64,000 bases of DNA from G963665215 sp963665215 (GTDB lineage Bacteria; Chloroflexota; Dehalococcoidia; Lucifugimonadales; CAUZJF01): contig CAXXWW010000014.1 of NCBI GenBank assembly GCA_963665215.2, positions 186,001-250,000 on the forward strand, given 5' to 3'. A model generated the notes under the pieces. It was given only the letters and a program-made list of their open reading frames with translations. It had not been told where the DNA came from and searched no databases. Positions 1-7,553 of this stretch are shown in pieces. Position 1 is the stretch's first letter; each line of letters begins with the position of its first letter. Made by a program: the position numbers and the translations under genes.

Positions 1-168
1 ATTCCTAATTTGATGGGCAGTGAACGGGCCCCCCTGACGAAACACCATCAGGCCCAATCTCCAGCAAATAGCCTCATAGGAGATGATGCTAAGCCCATCC
101 GTAATCAGCGGCTCTTCCGTGCCACTGTCCCGCATGATGGGCCTCAGCCGCTCCAAGCCTTCAGCCAT
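1..168 (-). CDS. Unidentified partial protein at the left edge
   Basis: On the minus strand an open frame starts at an ATG (166-168) and runs off the window after 56 codons without a stop. The product begins MAEGLERLRPIMRDSG and contains ISYEAICWRLG. Codon use looks protein-like, but I recognise no family. An overlapping frame just upstream (about 240 down to 146) also reads plausibly (FLKTGFYEGIKDYFGD) and ends in a stop, so the gene could be frameshifted with its true N-terminus in that frame. The flank toward IS256 is AT-rich and looks like decayed accessory DNA. Confidence 0.3.
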   Translation of the reverse strand, partial: MAEGLERLRPIMRDSGTEEPLITDGLSIISYEAICWRLGLMVFRQGGPFTAHQIRN

Positions 169-339
169 ACGATGTCGCCAAAGTAATCCTTGATTCCCTC
201 GTAAAAACCCGTTTTGAGGAAGTTCCAGCGATTTAGCACATCTGCGCGCTACCGTATGTTGGGGTAGTGTGCGGAACAGAGACTGTATATTGTACCCAGG
301 CGTGGGTACGTTTGTTCTAATTCAACCTACACAGACTTT

Positions 340-546
340 TTACGAGAGAATCAATCCTTGTTCTTGCGATTCGAGATTTGGATCTCCAAGAATCGTGTCG
401 GTGTAGATTTCCAATTTCGTCACATCCCCGGCAAATGCGAATAGGTGGTCCGCAGGTATATTTCCTTCGACCCTCATTGCGTCAAAAGACAACATCGCGG
501 GCTGCGCCACTACGCACATCACATCGCAGTTGGGAGGTATCTTCAA
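340..546 (-). CDS. Small unidentified ORF next to IS256, possibly truncated
   Basis: A 68-residue minus-strand frame from a TTG at 546. The sequence (MKIPPNCDVMCVVAQP near the start, a DHLFAFAGDV stretch in the middle) looks like real protein, but no family is recognised. The frame stays open upstream into the IS256 left end at 550, so the insertion may have removed the original start and the TTG may be only an internal codon. On the far side of the IS (1886-2028) I could not join the frame. Treat it as a hypothetical remnant. Confidence 0.3.
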   Translation of the reverse strand: MKIPPNCDVMCVVAQPAMLSFDAMRVEGNIPADHLFAFAGDVTKLEIYTDTILGDPNLESQEQGLILS

Positions 547-549
547 AAA

Positions 550-1885
550 GTGTGTAAACAGTCAGGCGGTGTACCCTCTCTCTGAACAACACGGGCTCGA
601 GGCCCAAGAGAGGAGATAGACCGCCCATGAGGAAGGAAAGCACTGAGAGTAGGTCGGAGTCAAGGCCGGAGTGGGAGCAGTTGGAGGATTGGGTGCGAAG
701 CCAGGTCCAGAGGCTGATCCAGGAGTTGCTGGAGGAGGAGGTGACGGGGTTTCTGGGAAGGGCGAAGTCGGCGCTCAGATCCGACTCGGACTCAGATACC
801 GGCTATCGGAACGGATACGGCAGAGCCCGGAGGCTTACGCTGAGTTCGGGAACGATACAGCTGAGGCGGCCGCGAGTCCGCGATACCGAGGAGCAGTTCG
901 AGAGCCGGCTGCTGCCGCTGTTCGTCAACAGGACCAGGAAGGTTGCTGAGTTGATCCCCGAGCTGTACCTGCACGGTCTATCCGAAGGCGACTTCGATCT
1001 GGCTTTGCGGGGGCTGCTGGGAGAGGACGCACCGGTATCGGCGAGCACGGTGGCCCGGTTGAAGGATAAGTGGAACGATGAGCTTGCCCAATGGCGCAGC
1101 CGGCCCCTCGATGACCTGGAAGTGGTCTACATGTGGGTGGATGGAGTCTACGTCAAGGCTGGTCTTGAGAAGGAGAAGGCGGCGGTACTGGTGGTAATGG
1201 CGGCCCTGAGCGACGGGAGCAAGGTGGTGGTGAGCGCTGTTCCCGGATACAGGGAGTCCACAGAGAACTGGTCCGAGGTGCTCAGGGACATCAAGCGCCG
1301 GGGCTTGAGCTGCCCGAGGCTGGTGGTTGGAGACGGACACCTGGGCATCTGGGGAGCTCTGCGCAACGTCTATCCGCAGGCGGCAGAGCAACGCTGCTGG
1401 AACCACAAGATCGTAAACGTGCTCGCCAAGCTTCCAAAGCGACAACAGGACCAGGCCAAGCTCATGCTGCGTACTATCCCCTACGCGCCGACTCGGACAG
1501 AGGCTGAGCGGCTCAGGACGGTGTTCACCAGGTGGTGCGGCGACCATTCCTACGAGGCGGCCTCAGAGGCCTTGGAGCGGGACTGGGACCGCATGGTCAC
1601 CTTCTATGACTTCCCAAAGGAGCACTGGGGGCACCTTCGCACGACGAACCCGGTAGAATCACCCTTCGCGGCCCTCAGGCTTCGGACCGATGCCGCCAAG
1701 CGCTACAAGAGGGTCGATCGGGCGATAGCGGTGATCTGGAAAATGTTGATGGTCGCCGAACAGCGCTTCAGGCGTCTGAAGGCCCCTGAGTTGATCGAAG
1801 ACGTCTATCTCGGTGCACAGTATGCGGATGGAATCGCCATTGAATCAACGGCTGAGAAGGTCGCCGCCTGATGTCGTTTACACAC
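550..1885 (+). mobile_element. IS256-family insertion sequence, apparently intact
   Basis: The element is bounded by imperfect inverted repeats. The left end reads GTGTGTAAAC-AGTCAGGCGG from 550. The right end, read on the minus strand from 1885, is GTGTGTAAAC-GACATCAGGCGG. A single transposase gene fills the interior. The 8-bp flanks (TTCAAAAA on the left, CTATTGAC on the right) do not match, so no target duplication is visible; the element may be old, or one flank may have been deleted or recombined. Confidence 0.88.
627..1871 (+). CDS. IS256-family (mutator-type) transposase
   Basis: A 414-residue DDE transposase, close to the usual IS256 length. The catalytic triad can be assigned by motif: D172 in MWVDGVYVK, D236 in VVGDGHLGIW and E344 in the hallmark TTNPVESPFAALR near the C-terminus. 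Between D236 and E344 lies the family motif QRCWNHKIVNVL. The N-terminal region has the GYRNGYGRARRL DNA-binding block typical of the family. The ATG at 627 follows GAGGAGATAGACCGCCC, a good ribosome-binding site. The stop lies inside the right inverted repeat region, as in other IS256 copies. Length and triad are intact, so the gene should be functional. Confidence 0.95.
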   Translation: MRKESTESRSESRPEWEQLEDWVRSQVQRLIQELLEEEVTGFLGRAKSALRSDSDSDTGYRNGYGRARRLTLSSGTIQLRRPRVRDTEEQFESRLLPLFVNRTRKVAELIPELYLHGLSEGDFDLALRGLLGEDAPVSASTVARLKDKWNDELAQWRSRPLDDLEVVYMWVDGVYVKAGLEKEKAAVLVVMAALSDGSKVVVSAVPGYRESTENWSEVLRDIKRRGLSCPRLVVGDGHLGIWGALRNVYPQAAEQRCWNHKIVNVLAKLPKRQQDQAKLMLRTIPYAPTRTEAERLRTVFTRWCGDHSYEAASEALERDWDRMVTFYDFPKEHWGHLRTTNPVESPFAALRLRTDAAKRYKRVDRAIAVIWKMLMVAEQRFRRLKAPELIEDVYLGAQYADGIAIESTAEKVAA

Positions 1886-2086
1886 CTATTGACGTAACCT
1901 CAGACATCGCCCGTCAATGTGTATCTTCCCGGCCTTACTCGGGCGCTCGGTATTCATGCCTTGTTGTTCTGATCATCGGCATTGTGCTCATTAGAGCTGG
2001 CAGACGAAAACATCCAGGACTAGACTGACTCTTGGGCAGAGCTAGACCGATCAAAGGTAGCAGGACTCGACGAAAGGAATCCTGAC

Positions 2087-2593
2087 ATGAGAAGGCCTAC
2101 CCTCACGCTCGCCCTAGCATTGCTTCTCCTATCGGGGTGTGCTTCTCCCACGCCTACTCCAGACTCGCCCAACTCGAGGGAGGCCGCATTCATAGACGCG
2201 ATGCGAGACTGGCATCAGCGCTGGCAGGATGCGACCGGCCAAGACGACCTCGGCGGTCCCCGTAATGACGTTGACTGGTTCGACATCACCGGGACGGGAC
2301 CGCTCTACTTGATACGCGAGGACTTGGACAGAAAGGTGAGAGCCAAATGAACACAGAAGCTGTGGGGTGAATTTGACGAATACAGGGATGCTCATTACCT
2401 GTACCTGTATTGGAACGCCAAGGTCAATTTGGTCGATGCGCAGCAGTCTGTCAAGAACCAGGACTACAGCTATCGCCGAAATCTAGCAGTTCAGTTGGAA
2501 TCTCTTGCCCGTGATATTCTCCGGAGAGAACGGATACATTGGGAAATCAAGTTCGCCCTTGCAGGTGAACCGACCGAATCGGCTTTGAACTAG
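2087..2593 (+). pseudogene. Small lipoprotein gene interrupted by an in-frame TGA
   Basis: The ATG at 2087 follows AAAGGAATCCTGAC. The product starts with a clear lipoprotein signal peptide: MRRPT, a Leu-rich core, then lipobox LSGC with the lipidated Cys at about residue 18, followed by a Thr/Pro linker. The frame hits TGA at 2348-2350 after DRKVRAK. The very same frame then continues with convincing protein (TQKLWGEFDEYRDAHYLYL, then SYRRNLAVQLESLARDILRR) to a TAG at 2591-2593, giving 168 codons in total. The TGA does not fall in a redox motif, and the hairpin after it (CACAG/CTGTG at 2352-2364) is too close to be a SECIS. The simplest reading is a nonsense mutation, for example CGA to TGA. 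Family unknown. Confidence 0.6.
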
Positions 2594-2774
2594 AGACGCT
2601 ATCCCCTTGCCAACCAGATAACTAAGGTGCGTCTGAAAGGAAGTCCTTAGGCCGGCACTGCGCTATTCAGAGCGATCAGGTGTTAGAAGTGGCTCCGGAA
2701 ATCTGAACAGGGGGATAAGTGGAATCGCTGCCTGATTGAGGGCATGATAGTGCTCTCGGAGACAGGAGCGAGAG

Positions 2775-2816
2775 ATGAGCAGACGACCCCGCCGTAACCA
2801 CTCGGCAGAGTTTAAG
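2775..2816 (+). pseudogene. N-terminal scrap of an IS3-family orfA
   Basis: An ATG at 2775 preceded by ACAGGAGCGAGAG opens MSRRPRRNHSAEFK, the standard beginning of IS3-family OrfA (RRNHSxEFKAKVALxAL). The match stops exactly where the IS1380 inverted repeat begins at 2816. The rest of the IS3 element is not found on the other side of IS1380, so the copy was truncated by, or deleted after, the IS1380 insertion. Confidence 0.6.
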
Positions 2817-4536
2817 CCCGAATCCACCGAAGGACACCGATGGACGGCGTGAGGAAAGCGGAAGGGGGATGAGGGAGCTACAGGGGAAATAGCCTGGGTT
2901 CCATTTGGGGTAGGGAGGTCGGCGGACGGTCTTCATCGCCGCACAGGGGCCCCTATGGCCGTCTGCGGGAGCTGCGATGCGCGGGATGGCGAGAGAATAC
3001 GCAGCAGGGAACTCTCTCGGACCGGGCTGGCACGAGTCTGCGGGGATCTTCGGTTGTCCGGTGGGTGGGTCGGTCGCCGACGGTGCCGTCAGGCCGGGAG
3101 TGGAATGGCTCGCAGCCGGGCCAAGGCGCGGCTGAACTTCTCAGCCCAAGGCCAGCGATCCGGAAGATGCAGGGTCAACCGGCGTGCCGAGCGGGTGAGC
3201 CGTCCGGCCAGGGAGAAGAACCGCCGCCGGAGGGTCTTGGTGGTGGCTATCCGCTCTCCCAGACCGATCCGCGCCGTCCAGCGGGCCAGGTTGTGGGCCA
3301 TCGTCTGGACGGCCAGCCAGGCGCCGTTGGCGGCGAAGCGGCCCGAGGGGAGATGGTTCAGCCCGACGCCGTACTTGAGGTCGCGTATGGCATTCTCGAT
3401 CTCGGCGTGGCGGCGATGGTCAGCCTCCAGTTCGAGCAACTCCCCGTCCCGGTCGGTGATGAAGCCATGATAGCTGTATTTGGCGAAGAGGGCCAGTTGG
3501 GAACCGGGCGTCGGCTTCACCCGCCGGACGATGAGCCGTACCGGCGCGGCGTCCGCCTCGGCCTGGAAGGGGGTGCAGGTGGTCTCGGCCACATCGGCGG
3601 CGCCGTCCATCCAGTAAGGAATCGGCGTCCAGGCATCTTCGGGTATCGCCTCGATGAGATTGTGCAGGCTTTTGTGCTGGCGGATGGTGATGGAGAAGCG
3701 GACATCCATCTTGCGGCAGACGGATACCACGCCATGAGTGTAGAACCCGCTGTCGGCCCGTAGCGTGAGTCGTCCGTTGGCCCCGGCGTAGCGCACCCGT
3801 CCCACCGTCTCCCGCAGGAAGTGGGCGGCGCCGCGGGCGGTGTTGGCCCGGCCCTCGCGCAGCCGGGACATCAGCACGTCTCCGGTGCCGGCGGCGATGG
3901 CCAGCAGCGGGTGGTAGCCCCGCTTGCCGGTATAGCCGTGGTGGCGGGCGCCCTCCTTGGCCAGTCCGTAGGTCTCGCAGATGGTGGAGTCCAGGTCAAT
4001 GGTCAGGGGCCCGTCGCCGGGTCCCGCCCCGGCCTGCCAAGCCCGGGCCAGCAACTCGCGGCTCACCCGGTCGAGTTGACGGACGTGGCCCCACCGGAAG
4101 CTGCGCAGGAAGGTGCCCAGGGTGGATGGCGCCTTGACCGTGCCGCCCAGGGTGCAGGCCGTCCCCCCGGTGCGCAACACATCGGCGTCGTCAATGCAGT
4201 CGCCCCCAGCCAGCGCAGACGCCACCAGCGTCATCATCTTGTCGCTCGTGTTCGCCCGCCCCGGGGCATCGCCCAGGTCGAGGCGCTGCCGGACGAGTTC
4301 GGGCAGGCCGAGGTGCCGCGCCAGGGTGGCCGGAAGGAGCAGCCCGGCATTGGCCACCAGGCGGTGATCGTCAAAGACGATACGGATCCGGTCGGGGTGG
4401 TTGCGTGGTAGCATCTATTGGGTGCTCCTTCTCTGGGACTGTTTTGCTGTTACAAAACCATTATCCCAGATTCAGAGGAGCACCCTCTGGCCACTTCAGG
4501 ATGCTAACCAAACGCCCTCCCTCGGTGGATTCGGGC
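2816..4536 (-). mobile_element. IS1380-family insertion sequence
   Basis: A 1721-bp element defined by a perfect 15-bp inverted repeat: GCCCGAATCCACCGA at 2816-2830 and its complement at 4522-4536. It contains one minus-strand transposase. A second inverted pair inside the right end (GGGTGCTCC near 4419 and GGAGCACCC near 4477) flanks the probable transposase promoter. Flanking bases are TTTAA on the left and TAAAT on the right, so a short duplication (TAA) is possible but not clear. The size agrees with the family's usual 1.6-1.7 kb. Confidence 0.8.
3089..4414 (-). CDS. IS1380-family transposase
   Basis: A 441-residue transposase. Family motifs are visible in order: the N-terminal FDDHRLVANAGLLLPATLA block, LTIDLDSTICETYG with the first catalytic Asp and the following YGLAKEGARHHGYTGKRGYHPLL, RADSGFYTHGVVSVC with the second Asp, and the C-terminal EIENAIRDLKYGVGLNHLPSGRFAANGAWL with the catalytic Glu region. 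Length is normal and there is no internal stop, so it may be active. The start at 4414 has no strong ribosome-binding site in view. Confidence 0.93.
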   Translation of the reverse strand: MLPRNHPDRIRIVFDDHRLVANAGLLLPATLARHLGLPELVRQRLDLGDAPGRANTSDKMMTLVASALAGGDCIDDADVLRTGGTACTLGGTVKAPSTLGTFLRSFRWGHVRQLDRVSRELLARAWQAGAGPGDGPLTIDLDSTICETYGLAKEGARHHGYTGKRGYHPLLAIAAGTGDVLMSRLREGRANTARGAAHFLRETVGRVRYAGANGRLTLRADSGFYTHGVVSVCRKMDVRFSITIRQHKSLHNLIEAIPEDAWTPIPYWMDGAADVAETTCTPFQAEADAAPVRLIVRRVKPTPGSQLALFAKYSYHGFITDRDGELLELEADHRRHAEIENAIRDLKYGVGLNHLPSGRFAANGAWLAVQTMAHNLARWTARIGLGERIATTKTLRRRFFSLAGRLTRSARRLTLHLPDRWPWAEKFSRALARLRAIPLPA

Positions 4537-4539
4537 TAA

Positions 4540-6165
4540 ATGACATCTCTCAACGGTATTGGCGCTGGCGACAGACTCGCCGTCGTGCTCATCGTGGCGG
4601 GCCTGTCCTTGGGGTGTGGCGCGTCGTCCAGTAGGGCGCCCGCAACGTCTCCGACTGCGACGGCCACCCCGGACACGGCCCAGGCGGCGCGAGCGTTTCC
4701 ATCTACCGGCGCGCCGGCGACAACCACGGCGATTCCGCCCGTGACCTCGACCCCCGACCCGGCCCCGGAGGCGGTACCGTCACAAGTCACGGCTGCCGTG
4801 GGATACGACCCCCGGTCCAACATGTACCAGCTATTCTCGGGGCGTAACCATCCCCGCGAGATCGCGCTGGAGGCGATGGGGCAGGCGCGACTTAACGATG
4901 ACATCTCACAGGTACCCGTCCTGCTGGAGCTGCTTTTGTTTTTGAGGAGGCAAGACTTGAGGGATGAGGCGGTCTCGACGTTGCGCCAGCTCTCGGGGCA
5001 GGACTTTGGTAGGGACAATGACGGCTTACGCGGATGGACGGAATGGCATGGCGAGCACGCGTCGGAATACCCTCCCCCCCCCGGATACGCGGGTTGGAAG
5101 ATAAACCTGCTCTCAGAATTGATAGACCCGCGCTACGAGGTGCTTCTGCAATCCGCCGAGGAGACCGCTCGAATAGACCTTACGGAACTGGTGTGGGGAG
5201 GGGTTGCAGTAGATGGCATCCCAGACCTTCAGGACCCCCCGAACATTCCGGCGTCTGAGGCCGATTACCTAGGTCCCGATGAGCGTGTGTTCGGGGCATC
5301 GATAAACGGCGAACATCGCGCCTATCCCCTGCGTATCCTCAATCCCCACGAGATGGCCAACGACGTGCTGGGGGGTGAGCCAATCGCCCTGGCCTATTGA
5401 ACGCTCTGTGGCACCGGAATCGTGTATTCCGCCAAGATAAACGGAGAGCCCACCACCTTCGGCACGTCGGGGCTCTTGTACCGCAGTAACAAGGTGATGT
5501 ACGACCGGGCCACCCTGAGCCTCTGGCACCAGTTTACCGGCGAGCCGATAATCGGACCGCTGGCGGACAGCGGCATCAGGCTGCCATTCTTTCCCGTTAT
5601 CCTGACCACCTGGGGCGAGTGGCTTGCCGAGCACTCCGACACCACTGTGCTCTCGCTTCAGACCGGCGTTTTCCTGCCTGGGCTCTACAGGCCCGAGGAG
5701 GACAAGCGAGCGGCCTACAACGACTACTTCAGCAGCCCCGACACCATGTTCCCCGTCTGGCTACGGAGCGATGCCCTGGAGACCAAGGAAGTGGTGCTCG
5801 GTTTGACCGTTGGGGATGCCTCCAAGGCGTACCCGGTGGCGGCGTTGCAGAGCGAGCGGGTCGTGAACGACGTGCTTGGCGGTACTGGGCTCGTAGTTAT
5901 AGCATCTTCCATCTCGGAGGCGGCCCGCGCCTACGAGCGGGGGGAGCGGCGATTCGCCTCTGCCGGAGACGACCCGGCGGGCGCTGAGGCGCCGGCGGCG
6001 CTGGTAGACTCCGACGGTGTTGTCTGGGAGGTGACGGAGGACTACCTGGTCAGCTCGGCCGACTCGACCCAGAGGCTGAGGCGCCTGCCCTCGCACATGT
6101 CCTTCTGGTTCGGCTGGTACCAGTTCCATCCCGATACGGAGATTTTCGTGCCGGACGGCAACTGA
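4540..6165 (+). CDS. DUF3179 lipoprotein, predicted selenoprotein (Sec at codon 287, TGA 5398-5400)
   Basis: The frame from ATG 4540 to TGA 6163-6165 is continuous (541 residues) except for one TGA at 5398-5400. Residues 1-26 form a signal peptide ending in a lipobox (GLSLGC). A Thr/Pro/Ala linker follows to about residue 85, then a helical, HEAT-like region, then the DUF3179 domain from about residue 245 (INGEHRAYPLRILNPHEMANDVLGG). The family motif that normally reads Y/W-C-P-L-C-G-T-G appears as AY-TGA-TLCGTGIVY, so the TGA replaces the first Cys of CxxC. A SECIS-like hairpin follows. A conserved C-terminal WFGWYQFHPDTEIF block ends the domain. The biochemical role of DUF3179 is unknown; a periplasmic or surface thiol/selenol redox role is an inference. 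The start is poor: no Shine-Dalgarno, and the IS1380 end lies 3 bp upstream, so the native N-terminus may be lost. Conventional callers would report 4540-5400 and a separate ORF from 5422. Confidence 0.85.
5398..5431 (+). promoter_or_regulatory. Predicted bacterial SECIS element of the first DUF3179 gene
   Basis: After the TGA (5398-5400) a hairpin forms from CGGAAT (5415-5420), loop CGTGT (5421-5425) and ATTCCG (5426-5431). The loop begins 20 nt after the TGA and has G at its second position. Known bacterial SECIS rules are an apical loop roughly 16-37 nt after UGA, a short upper stem and a G in the first two loop positions; all are met. The second DUF3179 gene has the same hairpin in the same place. 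Confidence 0.75.
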
Positions 6166-6205
6166 CCGGGACCCATCTCTCCGCTCGGCTCCGGCAACTC
6201 CCCGA

Positions 6206-6236
6206 TTGTGCCTGTACTTCGTACAAGTGTTACAAT
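6206..6236 (+). promoter_or_regulatory. Possible promoter with a small operator-like repeat for the Ldh_2 gene
   Basis: A TACAAT -10-like box at 6231-6236 is preceded by TTGTGC at 6206-6211 (19-bp spacing, slightly long). Between them lies the inverted repeat TGTAC-TTC-GTACA (6213-6225), which could bind a regulator. Prediction by eye only. Confidence 0.3.
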
Positions 6237-6294
6237 CCCCGTCGTGTGTTCCGAAGATTCGTCATTGACTACCAGCAACTCTGAGGTTTAGGAA

Positions 6295-7383
6295 ATGCTC
6301 GAACGCTTTAAGGTGCCGCCCGTAGACCAGGTCCGGGTGACCCACGAGTCTCTTCGTGAGACGGTGACGGCGATCTTCGAGAAGATGGGGGAGTCAATTG
6401 AAGACGCCGCTCTGGCGGCCGATGTGCTGGTGACCACGGACTTGCGCGGGGTGGAGAGTCACGGCGTTTCTAACATGCTGCGCTACTACGTGAAGTACTA
6501 CCAGGATGGGTCGTTGAAGGCGCGGGCCGACTGGCGAATCGTCCGGGAGGCCCCGGGCACGGCCACCATCGACGCTGACGGCGGGCTGGCTATCATACTC
6601 GGGCCGAAAGCTATGCAGATCGCCATCGACAAGGCCAGGGAGGTGGGAGTCGGGGTGGTGAACATGTTTAACGCCGGCCACTCGGGCGCAATCGGCCACC
6701 ACGCGATGCTGGCCGCCCAGCAGGACATGATCGGCATGTGCATGACGGCGGGCGGCCGCCGCGTGGTGCCGACATTCGGCGCGGAGCCCATGTTTGGCAC
6801 GAACCCCATAGCGATCGCTGCTCCTGCCCGGAGGGAGGCCCCCTTCCTGTTCGACGCGGCCACCTGCTCGATTGCGGGCAACAAGGTCAGGCTGGCCGAA
6901 CGGGTTGATGCCAAGCTCCTGCCGGGTTGGCTCGCCGACGTGGATGGCAGTCCCATCATGGAGGAGACCTCGGTGATGGCGGACGAACTGTATACCCTGC
7001 TTCCCCTTGGCACCAGCAGAGAGCAGGGCTCACACAAGGGCTATGGCTTTGCCATGATGGCTGAGATACTGGCGACGCTCCTCTCAGGAGCTCTCCCAAA
7101 CATGATGCCGGGCGGCGCAAAAGGAAAACATTACTTCGCCGCGTATAACGTGGTGGCGTTCACCGACCTCGACGCGTTCAAGGACAACATGGACGCTATG
7201 CTTCAGACGCTGAAAAATACCAAGCCGGCGCCGGGTCACGACCGCGTGCTATATCCCGGACTTCCCGAGTACGAGGATGAGCAGGAGCGCAGGGCGAACG
7301 GGATACCGCTGCACAGAGAGGTAGTCCAGTGGATTCAGGATATCGCAAGTGAGTTCGCCATCCCCACGCTTGCCACGTTGTAG
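6295..7383 (+). CDS. Ldh_2-family NAD(P)-dependent oxidoreductase (malate/L-lactate/ureidoglycolate dehydrogenase type)
   Basis: A 362-residue protein of the Ldh_2 fold, distinct from Rossmann-type malate dehydrogenases. Family landmarks: TTDLRGVESHGVSNMLRYY near residues 45-65 with the conserved SHG, then GPKAMQIAIDKAREVGVGVVNMFNAGHSGAIGHHAMLA with conserved His residues, then FGTNPIAIAAPA, then HKGYGFAMMAEIL in the second half. ATG 6295 has TAGGAA upstream. Members oxidise 2-hydroxy acids with NAD(P); the substrate cannot be told from sequence. It lies 129 bp after the DUF3179 gene with its own promoter candidate, so it need not be cotranscribed. Confidence 0.9.
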   Translation: MLERFKVPPVDQVRVTHESLRETVTAIFEKMGESIEDAALAADVLVTTDLRGVESHGVSNMLRYYVKYYQDGSLKARADWRIVREAPGTATIDADGGLAIILGPKAMQIAIDKAREVGVGVVNMFNAGHSGAIGHHAMLAAQQDMIGMCMTAGGRRVVPTFGAEPMFGTNPIAIAAPARREAPFLFDAATCSIAGNKVRLAERVDAKLLPGWLADVDGSPIMEETSVMADELYTLLPLGTSREQGSHKGYGFAMMAEILATLLSGALPNMMPGGAKGKHYFAAYNVVAFTDLDAFKDNMDAMLQTLKNTKPAPGHDRVLYPGLPEYEDEQERRANGIPLHREVVQWIQDIASEFAIPTLATL

Positions 7384-7456
7384 GTCCTGGCAGCCGGTGC
7401 TTCTTGTGTCGTGTGTGCGCGCGCCCTGAACAGCGGAAGGTGCTGAGACGTTCTAA

Positions 7457-7531
7457 CTTACCACGGAGAGCACAGAGGAATCACGTTTGTAAATCTCACA
7501 TCTCTCTGGTCTCCGCGTGCTCCGCGGTGAG
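7457..7531. repeat. Imperfect inverted intergenic repeat
   Basis: CTTACCACGGAGAGCACAGAG (7457-7477) pairs imperfectly with CTCCGCGTGCTCCGCGGTGAG (7511-7531). It lies between the convergent Ldh_2 and ABC genes and could act as a terminator for both. The ACCACGGAGAGCAC core looks like a dispersed-repeat sequence rather than a coding one. Confidence 0.4.
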
Positions 7532-7553
7532 ATTCGGTAGGTGCTCTTGGAAC

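Noticed and set aside
542..1893. An 8-bp target duplication around IS256
   Set aside because: The flanks TTCAAAAA and CTATTGAC do not match, so no duplication can be claimed.
2352..2364. The CACAG/CTGTG hairpin after the TGA at 2348 as a SECIS
   Set aside because: Its loop lies only about 7 nt from the TGA, has no suitable G position, and the codon context has no redox motif.
3821..4411. Plus-strand frame opposite the IS1380 transposase
   Set aside because: Gly/Ala/Arg-rich shadow with no domain; the transposase motifs on the minus strand are clear.
4540..5430. Reading the two DUF3179 genes as ordinary pseudogenes with nonsense codons
   Set aside because: Both have the stop at the identical Cys position, both retain full-length constrained frames downstream, and both carry the same co-varying hairpin at the same distance. 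Two random mutations would not do this.
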